A stretch of 64,000 nt of DNA from Silurus meridionalis (lineage: Eukaryota > Chordata > Actinopteri > Siluriformes > Siluridae), in assembly GCF_014805685.1 (NCBI RefSeq), contig NC_060885.1, forward strand, positions 8,715,632 through 8,779,631, given 5' to 3'. The notes under the pieces were generated by a model. It was not told the origin of the DNA, ran no database searches, and saw only the letters and a list, made by a program, of their open reading frames with translations. The position numbers and the translations under genes are program-made. Below are positions 22,089 to 34,911 of this stretch, piece by piece (position 1 is the first letter of the stretch; every line of letters begins with the position of its first letter).

Positions 22089-22157
<69 letters not shown>
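22089..22157. repeat. (CA)n microsatellite
   Basis: About 34 uninterrupted CA units, one of the longest dinucleotide arrays in the window. Confidence 0.95.
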
Positions 22158-22161
<4 letters not shown>

Positions 22162-22551
22162 GACTGGGTCAGCGTAAGGCCTAAGTATTGTCCCACAGGA
22201 CGGGCTATTGTGCTCACAGTACTACATTTAATTCAGCTGCTCAAGTTACCGCTCCGTCAGTCGGGTCTGAGACACAGGATCAAAGTTTACATTATACTTA
22301 GCTTCCTGTTTTTTGCTAAAGTAAGAATTTCAGATGCAGGCGGTTGAGCTGCTAAAACAGGTCGAAACCACAGATGCTCGTCCATCAGTCAGCGTCATTA
22401 CCGAAGAAATTCAACTGTCTGAACCTCCAATAGAACATGCACATGCATATTTTCATCATGAATATTATGAAATCATTATAGAAATATTACCATTTTCTAG
22501 AAGGAATTTGTATAATTACTATCCCTGCAGTAATGTTTCTCTCTGCTCCAT
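22158..22551. other. Intronic sequence, nothing recognised
   Basis: Unique sequence preceding the minisatellite. Confidence 0.45.
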
Positions 22552-22925
22552 GGGGGTGTGGCCTCTGTACTTATCAGTTTGAGTAATGGGGGTGTGGCCT
22601 CTCTACCTATTAGTTCTAATAATGGAGGTGTGGCCTTGGTACCTATCAATTCTAATAAAGGAGGCATTGCCTCTGTTCCTAATAGTTGTAGTAAATTAGG
22701 CATGGTCTCCATCCTGGTCAGTTCTAGTAAAGGGGGTGTGGCCTCTGTACGTGCCAGTCTCTGTGTAGCAGGTGTGGCCTTTGTACCAGTTAAAGGAGAT
22801 GTAGCCTCTGAAACCTGCCAGTTCTGGTAAAGAAGGTGTGGCCATTCACAGTGCAGGAGGTATGACTGAAAAAAGTGTAGCCTCCAGCTGTCAGTCGTAG
22901 TAAAGAAGATGTAACAATTCACATC
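22552..22925. repeat. 36-bp minisatellite, open in frame on both strands
   Basis: About nine or ten units, the first six exactly 36 bp, begin GGGGGTGTGGCCTCTGTACC and end TTCTAGTAAA; later units are 24-49 bp. Because 36 is divisible by three, both strands stay open. Plus strand (22558-22830) gives 12-residue repeats of GGVASVPISSNK type. Minus strand (22497-22922) gives ATPPLLELIGTE type. The repeats diverge unit to unit. There is no signal peptide, Kozak context or splice framework convincing enough to call a gene. Confidence 0.85.
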
Positions 22926-23038
22926 CTAAGAGTTGCACATTTCCATTTAAATAAAAAGGTTTGCACAAAAAAAAAAGAGCTATAAGTGAAACAAAAATCA
23001 CAAAAATAACATTGCAAAGAGGGAGGAGCTTAAGAAGC

Positions 23039-23039
<1 letters not shown>

Positions 23040-23076
<37 letters not shown>

Positions 23077-23324
23077 GACACGTGCTCAGGCTCTCCCAAA
23101 GATCATTTCTGCTGAAATATGGATGAGTGTGAATAGCAGAGTACTGCGTTTCACTTTTCTCTTCTTTCTATGCCTAGAAAGCTGAAACTCAATGCAGAGC
23201 AGCATTCCAAGTTCCAACTCTATGTCACAGAGGATTGAAGGAAACACTCAGATAATGAAGAATTTTTGGAAGTACTTTGCAGAAAGCACCACGTTACTGA
23301 AACATCAAACAAACTGAAAAGATG

Positions 23325-23378
<54 letters not shown>

Positions 23379-23859
23379 ATCTTAGTTGTAAGATTCGCTA
23401 CTTCAACCAGGAAGTGATCGAACAAAACAATTCAAAGAGACAAAAACTAAAAAGGGTAAAACTTGGGTATATGTATTAGCTGTGCGTAAAAGTTTGAAAC
23501 CACATTGTGCATTGAAACTCCAAACAGCTTTAGGAGTAGGGTGATACTTACAAGTCCAATAAAACATGAGGACATAGAGGTTGAAGAGGTCAAAAGGTCA
23601 TAATCATTCCTTCACTTTAAGCCATGAAGGAGTACGCAAACTATATGGGCAACATTCCTGCTCTTAAAGAGTCTTCAGACCCTCTTAAACACAGCCATTT
23701 CCTTGTCTTCAGCTCCAAAGCCAAAAGAAACAAAAAATCCCAGCTGCCAGAAAGGTAAAAAAAAGCAGACAAACTGAGCATGGACTACTTTATGTGACTA
23801 CATGACGAGTTGTAGTGACGGACATGGCTAATTTCATTTCTCAGCCGGCTGTACGAGAC

Positions 23860-23892
<33 letters not shown>
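23040..23892. repeat. GT and GA microsatellites
   Basis: (GT)n at 23040-23073, (GA)n at 23328-23376 and (GT)n at 23862-23891. Unique sequence lies between them, with no gene recognised. Confidence 0.9.
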
Positions 23893-23893
<1 letters not shown>

Positions 23894-24221
23894 ACTCGTC
23901 TGTAACACGAGCGTCAGGATTCGGCCCTGCAGATCCGCACGACATGCCGAGATTACCACGCTGACTTACTTAACCCCTCCGACATCGCAGTTATCGCAGC
24001 TTATAACAGGCATCGCGTTCGACTCGGTTAATGATTAAACTCGCTGAATCAAGAGAGAAAATGGAAACGACTGGGAGAAGAGAAAGCTCGTTTCCTGACA
24101 GCTCCTGAGGCTGTATTCACATGAGGAGTTTATTTTTGTACAAACTAAACTAATACACTGTGTGACTGCTGCTGCTTCTGCTTTGCTGCAGACTGCTAGC
24201 CAGACTATCAGTTAGATTTTA
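23893..24221. other. Intronic sequence, nothing recognised
   Basis: Unique; moderately CpG-rich between 23905 and 24030. Confidence 0.4.
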
Positions 24222-24705
24222 TATACAAAAAGTATTGGGACACCAGATTTCAGGTTCTTCTCAAACTGGTACCACAAAGCTGGACGCAAAGAATTACAAA
24301 GGATGTCTTTGGATGCGTAGCGTTAGATTTTCACTTCAATTGGTTCACTAGGAGACCCGAACCTGTCCAGCATTACTTATGCACAATAATACCCTTGTGC
24401 ACAAATCTAGCACCATGAAGATATGCTTTACATGGGTTGGACTTGAAGATCTTGAGTGGCTTGCTATGGAGCTCTGACCTGAAACTCCTACTGAACACCT
24501 ATGGAATGCTGACTGTACCACCAGGCCTCCTCACCCTACATTTGTACCCTGACTTGACTTACACCCTTGTAGCTGAATGAGCACAAATCACCACAAGCAC
24601 ACTCCAAAATCTAGTGGAACATCTTCCCAAAAGAGTGAAGAATATTATAACAATAAAGGGGGACAAATGATGTTTAAAAAGCACATACAAATCTTATCTT
24701 TATAC
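24222..24705 (+). mobile_element. Tc1-like transposon relic, copy d
   Basis: Collinear over about 480 bp with the family at 4950: AAAAAGTATTGGGACACC near the left end, CCATGAAGATATGCTTTACATGGG, GCCTCCTCACC, CCACAAGCACACTCCAAAATC and CTTCCC near the right end. No open frame remains. Confidence 0.75.
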
Positions 24706-25698
24706 TGTATATACACAGAGAGACGGATAGATAAGGGATAGGGATAATTCTTGCCTAAGCATGTTTTAATGCATGACAGAATAATTGCGTGCGTCTGTGC
24801 CTTATATATTAAATTGGCGTTAAAATCTTGTGCCAATTATTTTCAATTCGATTTCTAATTTTAACCTTCTTTTCTACAGTTCAACAATCTTACCTGTTCT
24901 ATTTATTAAATCCAACGTATTCAGTACACAAGTTAAACGGCACTCAAAAATCACCCATCTAGCTCAGTGAGGTCTGGGTGCGGCTGTGACTGTAGTTTTT
25001 CATAGGCTGAGTGATCATTTAGAACAGTGATAACCTTATAGCCAATCAAAATCGAGTATTCAAATAGACTCGCAAAGTAAACTGTTTTAAAACGATTGAA
25101 ATGTGCATCGGATACAAGTTCGCATCTGAATTACGAAGAATGATTTTTAACATATTTGCATCAGTAAAAAAATTTTTATTTACGTATAATCATCAATAGA
25201 TTTTATTACTTTTCCTTACTTTTATTATCTAGAAATGGAAAAATAATTTGACGTATCACAACAATGGAGACCAAGGCGTGTAATGAGAGTCGCATAAAAT
25301 ATAGATCAACATGGCAGAGGTAGAGCTGCGTCTTCCTGGAGACCGAACAGGAAAAAAACGTCTGGTTTTATTACGTCTTTTTCTTGTCTTTTGCATTAAA
25401 AAGGCCTGTTTGGGAAAGGGCTATGCTTTAGAAGTCAAAAGGCACTTCAGTAAATTGATTTGCTGTCTGTCTGAACCAAATAAAAGTGAACTATCTGTAC
25501 CATATTGAATTGCATAGCATCATGTTTTTTCCATTGCATCATATTGCATTGAGTCGCATTGTGTTGAATCGGAATGGAAATCGGATTGCGCTGCATACTG
25601 ATAGGGGTGAATCATATCGTATCGTTGGCTGTGCATCAAAATGCAAAACGCATTGGCCTCAGTTACGAAGACCCACATCCCAAATAATATTTATATTT
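24706..25698. other. Intronic sequence with a degenerate ATTGCAT/ATCGT array
   Basis: Unique AT-rich sequence to about 25500. From 25505 to 25625 variants of ATTGCAT, GAATCG and ATCGT recur irregularly, a degenerate short repeat. No gene recognised. Confidence 0.45.
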
Positions 25699-25699
25699 T

Positions 25700-25702
25700 A
25701 TA

Positions 25703-25773
<71 letters not shown>
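25700..25773. repeat. (AT)n microsatellite
   Basis: About 36 AT units with one G interruption, immediately left of a truncated Tc1-like end. Confidence 0.95.
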
Positions 25774-25776
<3 letters not shown>

Positions 25777-26095
25777 CAACCACCTGTGCAGCCTGTTGAA
25801 TTCCATGCCCAGGAGGATTAAGGAAGTGCTGGATAACAATGGTGCTCACACAAAATACTGAAAATATTGACACTTTGGACACTGTTTTAACACTTAGGGT
25901 GTACTCACTTTTGTTGCCAGTTATTTTGACAATAATGGACAGTAAATCTGTACTGCTATACAAACTGCGCATTGACTACTATAAAATATATCCAAGTTTC
26001 ATTTCTATAGTATTGTCCCTTGAGAAGATCTACGACAGTGGTTGCTGAAATGTGAGGGATGTACTCACTTGTGCGAGATACTGTTTTATATGTAA
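25774..26095 (+). mobile_element. Tc1-like element, 3' end
   Basis: Matches the 3' terminus of another fish Tc1 family: ATGCCCAGGAGGATTAAGG, GGGTGTACTCACTTTTGTTGCC, and a terminal GTGAGGGATGTACTCACTTGTG ... GAGATACTG. The 5' part is absent and replaced by an AT run. The coding region is decayed. Confidence 0.7.
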
Positions 26096-26619
26096 TACAA
26101 TATGAATTATGCTCTTTCATGGTTCTGTTTAGTTCGCGTTGAAACCGGCCTTTGACTAATATCTCAGCTCGTAATTGCATCCTATTATTATGATGTTATT
26201 AGCCAGAGCCTGCCTAGCATTTTAATTTCTTGCTGGACAATTAAATTAAATATATAGTGCATTAATATTGCCCGCATTAAGTGTGACTTGATACTATTAC
26301 TACTTCAAAACTTGCAATAAAATAATATTGTAGTTCAAATTTTAAATGAAATCTTACTATATTAATAGGAGAGTTTGATGCCGAAATTCGAGCACAAATT
26401 TGTGCAGAAATGCTTTGTGGTTCAATCGCACAGCGCTTAAAGATTTTAGCGAGGGAATCGCAGAGCGCCTCACGCAGGTCTGAGTGTGACTCAGGGTCCG
26501 AGCGTTGCTGCCTTCAGAAATTGTTCCATTTGTGATTCAGGCCTGAAGGCATCCGAAAGGGGAAGAGCTCGAACAGGAAGGAAATGGACTTTCGAAACAA
26601 ATGTGCATGTAGAACCCCC
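26096..26619. other. Intronic sequence, nothing recognised
   Basis: AT-rich unique spacer. Confidence 0.45.
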
Positions 26620-26660
<41 letters not shown>

Positions 26661-26824
26661 TCCTGTAGCCGTTGCTGGTAAACAGCTGTACACACTTCAT
26701 GGCTTTAAAACATCAACAGTATCACGAATCAGGAGTCGAGCCAGTTAATGTTTAAACTCCTTCAACGTTTCCTCGTTTCATTCCATTGCATACATCCTCA
26801 AGTTTTACATCACAGTGTGTACGG

Positions 26825-26886
<62 letters not shown>

Positions 26887-27184
26887 GAGAGGGAGACAGA
26901 CACTTATGCACAATTTGGGTTGTGCTGTGAAGCCGTTTTTTTGCCTTTTTACACCTTTAATCCAAGGCTTTACACACAAGGATTAGGGGTGTGTGTGTGC
27001 CTGTGTGTGTGTGCCCATGTGTGTGCGTGTACAATGTTCGTTACTGTGTTTCCCTCCCTGAACTTAAAAACATTTTGGTTTCTTCAGGCCAAATCCCAAC
27101 CTGCTTCCTATTTACTATGTAGTGTTCACTACAGACAGTATAACAGAGGAGGGCTGTTATTTAACATGCAGTCACAGAAGTGTG

Positions 27185-27226
<42 letters not shown>

Positions 27227-27289
27227 AGCTCGTCACCACTTTACACCTGCAAGCCAGAGAAAAATTGTTTACCTACAACGATTATAGGC

Positions 27290-27342
<53 letters not shown>

Positions 27343-27484
27343 TATAAACGCACTCATTCACACCATTCAGGTACTAAATGTTTGAAAAAATAATGCACGC
27401 ACAAACACACAGTTTTGTTTCCGTTTTAAAACCACATTCTCATTGCCACACCTGCACTTTGAACCTCACCTGAACTCCTTTTTA

Positions 27485-27534
<50 letters not shown>

Positions 27535-27690
27535 TTGCATGTCTGATTAGGCTGAACTATAAACTTATTAAAAGCACCTGTAGAGTGCAGACATTCATAT
27601 TTGTGCGTGTATGCGTGTGTATGCGCGTGTGTGTGTGGTGTGCGTTCTGCATAATTAACTATATTGGAAAACGAAGTGCTGGTTGAGTAG

Positions 27691-27731
<41 letters not shown>

Positions 27732-27850
27732 CGTCTGATGACTCTCATCTATTTTTAACTCAATCTCTTAAGGTTTCAATGAGACGCTGAGGCAAAGTCC
27801 TGCTTCAAGGCATCGCCTTTATCAATAATGTATCAGTGTGTCTTTAGTAC

Positions 27851-27907
<57 letters not shown>

Positions 27908-28009
27908 AGGTTTGTTCTTCATCACACCCACTGATGTGTAATGCATTCTAGCATAGCATTGAATCCGTGGTATGATTACTTTGTGCACTACCAGTCAGTC
28001 AATCAGCCT

Positions 28010-28041
<32 letters not shown>
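26620..28041. repeat. Cluster of eight CA/GT microsatellites
   Basis: Arrays lie at 26620-26657 (CA), 26826-26882 (GT), 27188-27225 (GT), 27293-27343 (GT), 27486-27530 (CA), 27692-27728 (GT), 27852-27902 (CA) and 28012-28041 (GT). Shorter imperfect GT runs occur near 26988-27030 and 27603-27642. Together they fill about a quarter of 1.42 kb. Spacers are unique and unrelated to each other as far as can be seen. Open frames with CVCVCV runs are artefacts. Confidence 0.95.
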
Positions 28042-28045
<4 letters not shown>

Positions 28046-28214
28046 ATAAGGTTGACAGGTCCGATGAGCCAAAATGGTTTCCCTACCAACAGTGGGTGTT
28101 TGCTTTCCTGTCAGCTGGAGCCTCCTAGTTGCATGTCCTTAACTTCCTCCTCCTCCCCCCTTTCTCTCATCATCTGTTTTTCTGTCCTTTTCATCCTATG
28201 ATTCGCATTTCAAT

Positions 28215-28390
28215 ACTGATGGGCGTGGTCTCTTTCCAGGAGACTCCACCTACACCGCTACAGAGCACAAATGCTCACTGAATGGTATGATGAACTCCCA
28301 CACTACGGCCTTCGTGGTTATTCTGGTCAGCGATGGGAGATGTTAGTTCGTTCTGGTGCCTCATGATTGTAAAGACACCTGCAATACGTT
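28215..28390 (+). mobile_element. Decayed Tc1-like fragment
   Basis: Resembles a C-terminal transposase stretch (CTCACTGAATGGTATGATGAA, TACGGCCTTCG, GATGGGAGATGTTAG). Similarity is weak and no terminal repeat is visible. Confidence 0.3.
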
Positions 28391-28884
28391 CGCCAAACTT
28401 AACCGTCTAATAAAATGAACTGGAGATCAAAGACAACGCCATTGTGTGCATTTGCTAGGGGGGAATGAATCACGTCCTAATTGCTCACGTCGGCCCCTTA
28501 CGCATCGCACATGACTTCCTCAAATGCGACAGTCTGACCTTCTCTAGGTCTCGTCTAGCCTGGAGTCTGGAGTTCTTCCCCTTAGTCGTTCTTTCCCTTC
28601 CACTACATCCCGACCGCCGTCTGAAGGTTCATGAGATCGCTATAGAGGAGGCGATGTATGCAAATCCTATGTATTCCGCTTTATTGAGCACCGTCTCATT
28701 TTCAGTCTTTCCAAAAGAGACAAAAACACACATTTGTAGCTGTTTAACTCCAACAAGGTCGTTGGCCAAGGGGAAAAAAAGTCTCCTTGATACTCTGTGT
28801 ACACGTTTACAAAAGGAGCTTTATATTTATTCGAGCGTCAGGTTTAGAATCGGCTTTTTCGTTTAATTCTTTACCGGGAAAGTT
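28391..28884. other. Intronic sequence, nothing recognised
   Basis: Contains a 133-codon plus-strand open frame (28465-28866). Its product shows no known motif, is not flanked by good splice sites and overlaps no conserved-looking pattern, so it is not called. Confidence 0.45.
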
Positions 28885-29045
28885 AAATGGTAAAGCAAGA
28901 CTCCGTCGTTGGACTTGTGATCGGAAGGACGTAAGTAAAAATCCCAGCACCATCAAGCGACCACTGTTCGGATCTTCAGCAAGGCCCTTAACCCTCACAT
29001 GATCAGTTGTATAAATGAGATAAACACAAATCGCTTTAGATGATG
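28885..29045 (+). mobile_element. SINE copy, decayed
   Basis: GGACTTGTGATCGGAAGGACG, CCCAGCACCATCAAGCGACCACTG, AGCAAGGCCCTTAACCCTCA, then a diverged 3' region. Same family as 5488-5700. Confidence 0.6.
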
Positions 29046-29337
29046 GAAATGTGGAAGTGTTGAAATAGACTGAAATACGGTGGCCAGCAGTTTAACCATA
29101 AGAACGCTACTTGCATAAGAACATAACACAGACTCGATGTTGAATGTTACCAATACCGGTCATGAGCACCATGTGAATAATAGATAAATAGATATAAATA
29201 TATATTCTGTAAAGAACAGTAACCAGCTTTATCTAGTAACAATACACAATGTATATATAAATAATACCCATATCAGCTAATATACTATACTTCCCCTTCT
29301 AGGTGTGCTTAGTTTCAGACATCACCAGTTTTGAACA
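29046..29337. other. Short unique spacer
   Basis: AT-rich, nothing recognised. Confidence 0.4.
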
Positions 29338-29748
29338 TACACTATATGGACAAAAAATGGTGGACACCTCACCATAAAATTGGTATATGCTCTCCCCCCC
29401 CCCTAGTTCCACATTCAGTCCTCATTTGCTTTTATAATAACCTTCTGAGAAGATGTTCGAATATTTAGGTACTGATATAGGTGGAGTGAGGAGGCCTGGG
29501 GTGCAGTCAGCTTTCACATTCATCCCAACGGATTGAGGTCAGTGCTCTATAGCATGGACACTCAAGACTCTTCAAGTCCAACCCTTGGAGGCCATTGTCA
29601 TGCAGGTTTGGGTCTCCTAGTTCAAGTGAAGGGAAAATCTTATGCGACACATCCAAAGACATCTGGTGCGTCTCTAACTTTTAAGAAGGAACCACATATG
29701 GGTGGAAAAGTCACCTGCCATAATACCTTTGTCCACCAAGTGTTACAT
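29338..29748 (-). mobile_element. Tc1-like transposon relic, copy e
   Basis: Starts at the terminal sequence ACACTATATGGACAAAAAATG, the end typical of this family. It contains GGGGTGCAGTCAGC, TTGAGGTCAGTGCTCTATAGC and CATCCAAAGACATC, and ends AATACCTTTGTCCACC. Internal deletions shorten it relative to copy d. Confidence 0.7.
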
Positions 29749-30354
29749 GCAGCAAACACTAAAACCTAAACAGTTGAAGAACATGTTCTGTGATGTCTCT
29801 GACTGATTCATACTGAATAGCTTACTCATTTTAGTATCAGTCTTTGTATACTTCCCATGAAAGAAACGTTACTGATGTATCACTCGTCTCAACTCGTTTG
29901 ATTGAAGAAACAATTTGAAACAAAACCTAATTAATGACGAAATCTGCTTATTAAAGTAGGAAAAGTCCTTATTAAAGTCCTGCAAAAGGGGACTTACTTG
30001 TCACTTGCTGGGTCAGTGTCTGACAGGGATTTTTATTTAGGTCTGTAAAAGACTTAAACAGGTATTGAAGTGAGTCATTTCACTCAGTGTTCCTTTAAAC
30101 AAACCGCTTACTAGTAAAAAAAAAAAGTTGTTTTTCTGTCTCGCATTATGGAGGCATGAGCTCAGTTTCTGGTAAAAGCTTTCGCACATCGAATGCCTTA
30201 TTCCTGGTTAGAGAATTTGTGTATGAGTCTATTACTGATGCGTTTTTGTTACTATGAGCCGATTTAGTCTGCATAATACCGTAGTTATTCTGCTTCAATA
30301 CTGCAAGTGCAGCCTTGGGAATGTTTGACAAATTGACAGGTGGTAGGAATAGAG
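29749..30354. other. Intronic sequence, nothing recognised
   Basis: AT-rich unique spacer. Confidence 0.4.
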
Positions 30355-30728
30355 TTAGGGTCATAAGCCCAACTCTGTTCCAGCATGACAATGATCCTGT
30401 GCACAAAGCCAGCGCCATGAAGATATGGTTTACATGGATTGGAGTGAAAGATCTTGAGAGGCCTGCTATAGAGCTCTGTCTAACCTCAACCCTACTGAAC
30501 ACCTGTGGGATAAACTGGAATGCTGCACCCCAGGCCTCCTCACCCTACATCACATCTAAGTTTACTAACACCCTTGTGGCTGAATGAGCGCAAATCTCCA
30601 CAAGCACACTCCAAAATCTAGTAGAACATCTTCCCAAAAGAATGGAAATGGGGACTATATTTGGATTGAGATGTTGGAAAAAAGCACAATCTTATGGTGT
30701 CCACAAAGTTTTGTCCATGTAGTGTGCA
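30355..30728 (+). mobile_element. Tc1-like transposon relic, copy f
   Basis: The plus strand decodes HDNDPVHKASAMKIW, a transposase catalytic-domain segment around the second aspartate region, then the C-terminal region, ending TTTTGTCCATGTAGTGTG. The 5' half is missing. It is one of the better preserved coding relics of the family here. Confidence 0.75.
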
Positions 30729-30730
30729 AG

Positions 30731-30815
30731 TATATATTAGGAGTGTAACGGTACACACAAGTCACGATTCGGTACGTAACTCGGTTTAGTTCAATTACGG
30801 TACAGTCGGTAAATG
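30731..30815. mobile_element. hAT-like transposon end
   Basis: AGGAGTGTAACGGTACACAC, CACGATTCGGTACGTAAC and GTTTAGTTCAATTACGGTAC resemble the terminus of fish hAT elements (GGGGTGTAACGGTACAC...). A matching partner end was not found. Possibly related GTATTCCGGTGCACC text lies near 31480-31500. Confidence 0.45.
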
Positions 30816-30916
30816 CAAAAGATAAAATTGTTTTAAATAAAATAAATAAAATGCCTGCTTCCTTGAATAATATACTATTTTATAAGAACAATAATAATAA
30901 ATCAAATATAATAAAA

Positions 30917-30917
<1 letters not shown>

Positions 30918-31002
<85 letters not shown>

Positions 31003-31050
31003 TACATACATACACACACACACACATATACACACACACAAATAAATATA
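30918..31050. repeat. Compound (AT)n-(CA)n microsatellite
   Basis: AT at 30920-30954 passes directly into CA at 30954-30996, followed by CATA and further CA runs. Confidence 0.95.
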
Positions 31051-32184
31051 TTTTTTATTATATTTGATTAAATTGAGAAATTAATTAAATTGGCACAAAC
31101 TAAATTAAGTAAATAAAATGTAATAAATGGAAAAATTTAATTAAATAGTTTACATTTGTTAGACCCTATTTGGGTAATACAGGTGTGTGTATATAAGTGC
31201 GTGTACATTTTATTAAAAATTGTATGAAAATAAAATTAAAAATTTTTTTTTTTTTTATAAAATAAAAAGATATGTTCTACTTATTCCAGCATACTTTAGC
31301 ATAACAAATGTCTTTAATCCTACCATCCTTCATTCTTTCACTCCCTTGATATGTGGAACTGTCAGGATTTTCTTCTTTTATTTAAATATAAGAATTTCTC
31401 TTAAAAACATAAATCGCTAAAGAACCCATATCGCTAGCGCTAGTGATGACCAGGAAGTACAATACAAAATCGTATTCCGGTGCACCACAAATCGTATTTC
31501 CAGTACGGAGTAAATAGCCACAGTGACACTGCACTTACTCTAGTTTAGTTTTTTTTATCCCCCTGCCATTGTTGTGCATGTTTTCAAGTTTAAAAATAAA
31601 ATACGGCTAAAAGAAAAATGAGACGGAGACTAACAAACTTGCGATTCGCCGCTTAATACGTTCGCAAAGGAACTCATAGAATTTTAACTATGTTTCGCAC
31701 GTAACATCTATTCATCTGTCAGGATCGACAACAATCTGTATTTTTTTTTTTTTATAGAAAAAAGTAAATAGAAAAAAACTGGAGAATGTATACTAAACCC
31801 ACTACACTACATCTGAAGGATTCTCTGCCTGGATGGAGTTTTTGGACCTCCCCGGCTGGAAAACAAACTTGCAGCACCAATCAAACTCAGATAAAAACTA
31901 TCAACTATGAGCCTTCAGGACCAAATTAAGCATTGCGTGTTTTCACGCTGATTGGCTTAAGGCTTCCCAGCTGCTCACCTTGTCCATATGCCTGAGGTAG
32001 TTTGTAGTATCTGTAGTACTTAATTAGTTTGGTTCACCATTCAGGTACTTCACTGCAGCTACAAACACGACTTCGCCATTTATTTTCAGCTGCTTTTCTT
32101 GCATGTCACATGCTCAAGTTTCATTGAATATTTACAAAATCAATTAAAGTCTGTGCCTCTTGCACTCTGCACAGTTTTCTGCCC
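31051..32184. other. Intronic sequence, A/T-rich
   Basis: Includes T/A homopolymers at 31244-31257 and 31740-31753. No gene recognised. The right part (32030-32184) is less repetitive. Confidence 0.45.
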
Positions 32185-32197
32185 TGACCTTTGACCT
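32185..32197. promoter_or_regulatory. Perfect DR1 nuclear-receptor half-site pair
   Basis: TGACCT-T-TGACCT is two identical AGGTCA half-sites in direct repeat with 1-bp spacing (read on the minus strand). It is the binding pattern of COUP-TF, HNF4 and RXR heterodimers. It sits in unhomogenised unique sequence. Occupancy is unknown. Confidence 0.35.
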
Positions 32198-32326
32198 CAA
32201 CTCGCAGAAAGATCTGCAGCCTCACATTTACATTCAATAAATGTGACTTCTGGCTGCTAGTGGAGGAAATAAGAACGGTTTAGAGACAATCCAGGGAGAG
32301 CGGCAAGAGGGAGAGAAAAGAGAACG

Positions 32327-32356
32327 TCCAAAAAAAAAAAAAAAAAAAAAAAAAAA
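32327..32356. repeat. Poly-A run
   Basis: About 27 A residues at the left edge of the tandem array. Confidence 0.85.
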
Positions 32357-32374
32357 CTAAAATCATAAAAAGAC

Positions 32375-32915
32375 AAGGATGTTACAACAGGGACAACTTC
32401 TAACATCTGTCCAAAACAAATCCAATCGAGGAAAGCGAATATTTGCATAATTACCAGGATAACTGTTATAAAAAAAAAAACAATGTTATAATGGTTACAA
32501 GAAAGATTGAGAGTGAGAGATGGAGAGAAAGAAATCAAATGAGCGAGAGACCGAAAGAGAGAATGTGTGTGCATATGTGTATGTGAATTACATGCATCTG
32601 TACCATGTCTCTAATTATAATGAAGCTGTTGGTGTTCGCTGTTTCTCAACGTTTTTACTCCAGTTCATCAAATTTATCGTGTGCCAAACCAAAAAAAAAG
32701 AAAAAGAAAGTACAAGAAAAGGATGTTACAACAGGAGCAACTTCTCACACACGTCTATCAGAGCACCATGTCCAATAAAATCCAATCCAGGAAAGGAAAT
32801 ATGTGGATAATCACCAAGATGGAAAAAAGCAGTAAGATAAAAAAAAACTGTGGAAAGTGTGTTACAATGGTTACAAGAAAGATTACAAGTAAGAGAGAAC
32901 GAATGAAAGCAAATG

Positions 32916-32972
<57 letters not shown>

Positions 32973-33470
32973 TTGTGTGTGTGAATTACATGCATCTGTG
33001 CCGTGTCTCAAAATATAATGTAGCTGCTGGTCTTCATTCATTGTGCCGTCTTCTTTTGTTTTTGTTTGTTATATTTCATTTCTCCACATTTTCTTCTCCA
33101 GTTTATTAAGTTTATCTTGTAACGAACCAAACAAAAGAAAAAAAAGAGAAGAGAAGGATGTTACAACTGGGACAACTTCTCACACCTGTCCACCAGGGCC
33201 CCATGTCCAAAACAAATCCAATCCGGAAAAGGAAACATGTTGATCGCCACCAAGATGGAAAAACACAGTAGGTAAAAAGGTATAAAAGTGAAGTGTGTTA
33301 TATACAGTATATATGGGATATAAAAAAAGATTAAAAGTAAGATAAAAGCAAATGAGAGAGGGACAACTTCTCACGCCTGTGAATCAGAGTTCATGTCCCC
33401 CGTGTCCAAAACAAGTCCAATCCAGAAAAGGAAATATTCGGAAAAGCACCAAGAATATTGTGTGTGTTTA
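32375..33470. repeat. Diverged tandem duplication, four units
   Basis: Units restart at GGATGTTACAAC near 32377, 32721 and 33156, and at GGACAACTTCTCAC near 33361 (a partial unit), giving spacings of 344, 435 and about 190 bp. Shared landmarks are ACATGTCCAAAACAAATCCA-like, GGAAAGGAAATATGTGGATA, TGGTTACAAGAAAGATT and CATGCATCTG. GA-rich segments (32905-32967) and A-runs vary between units. No coding frame is conserved. Confidence 0.8.

Positions 33471-34844
<1,374 letters not shown>

Positions 34845-34908
<64 letters not shown>
34845..34908. repeat. (TA)n microsatellite between two transposons
   Basis: About 31 TA units, bounded left by the Tigger-like end and right by a Tc1-like terminal repeat. 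Confidence 0.95.
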
Positions 34909-34909
<1 letters not shown>

Positions 34910-34911
34910 CA

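Noticed and set aside
22497..22922. Repeat-rich secreted or surface protein gene
   Set aside because: No signal peptide, no upstream exon signal and the opposite strand is equally open, so a frame-preserving minisatellite is the simpler reading.
26815..27393. 192-codon Cys-Val-rich frame
   Set aside because: Product of several GT microsatellites joined by chance.
28465..28866. 133-codon plus-strand open frame in unique sequence
   Set aside because: No recognisable motif and no splice or promoter context; length is plausible by chance in 64 kb.
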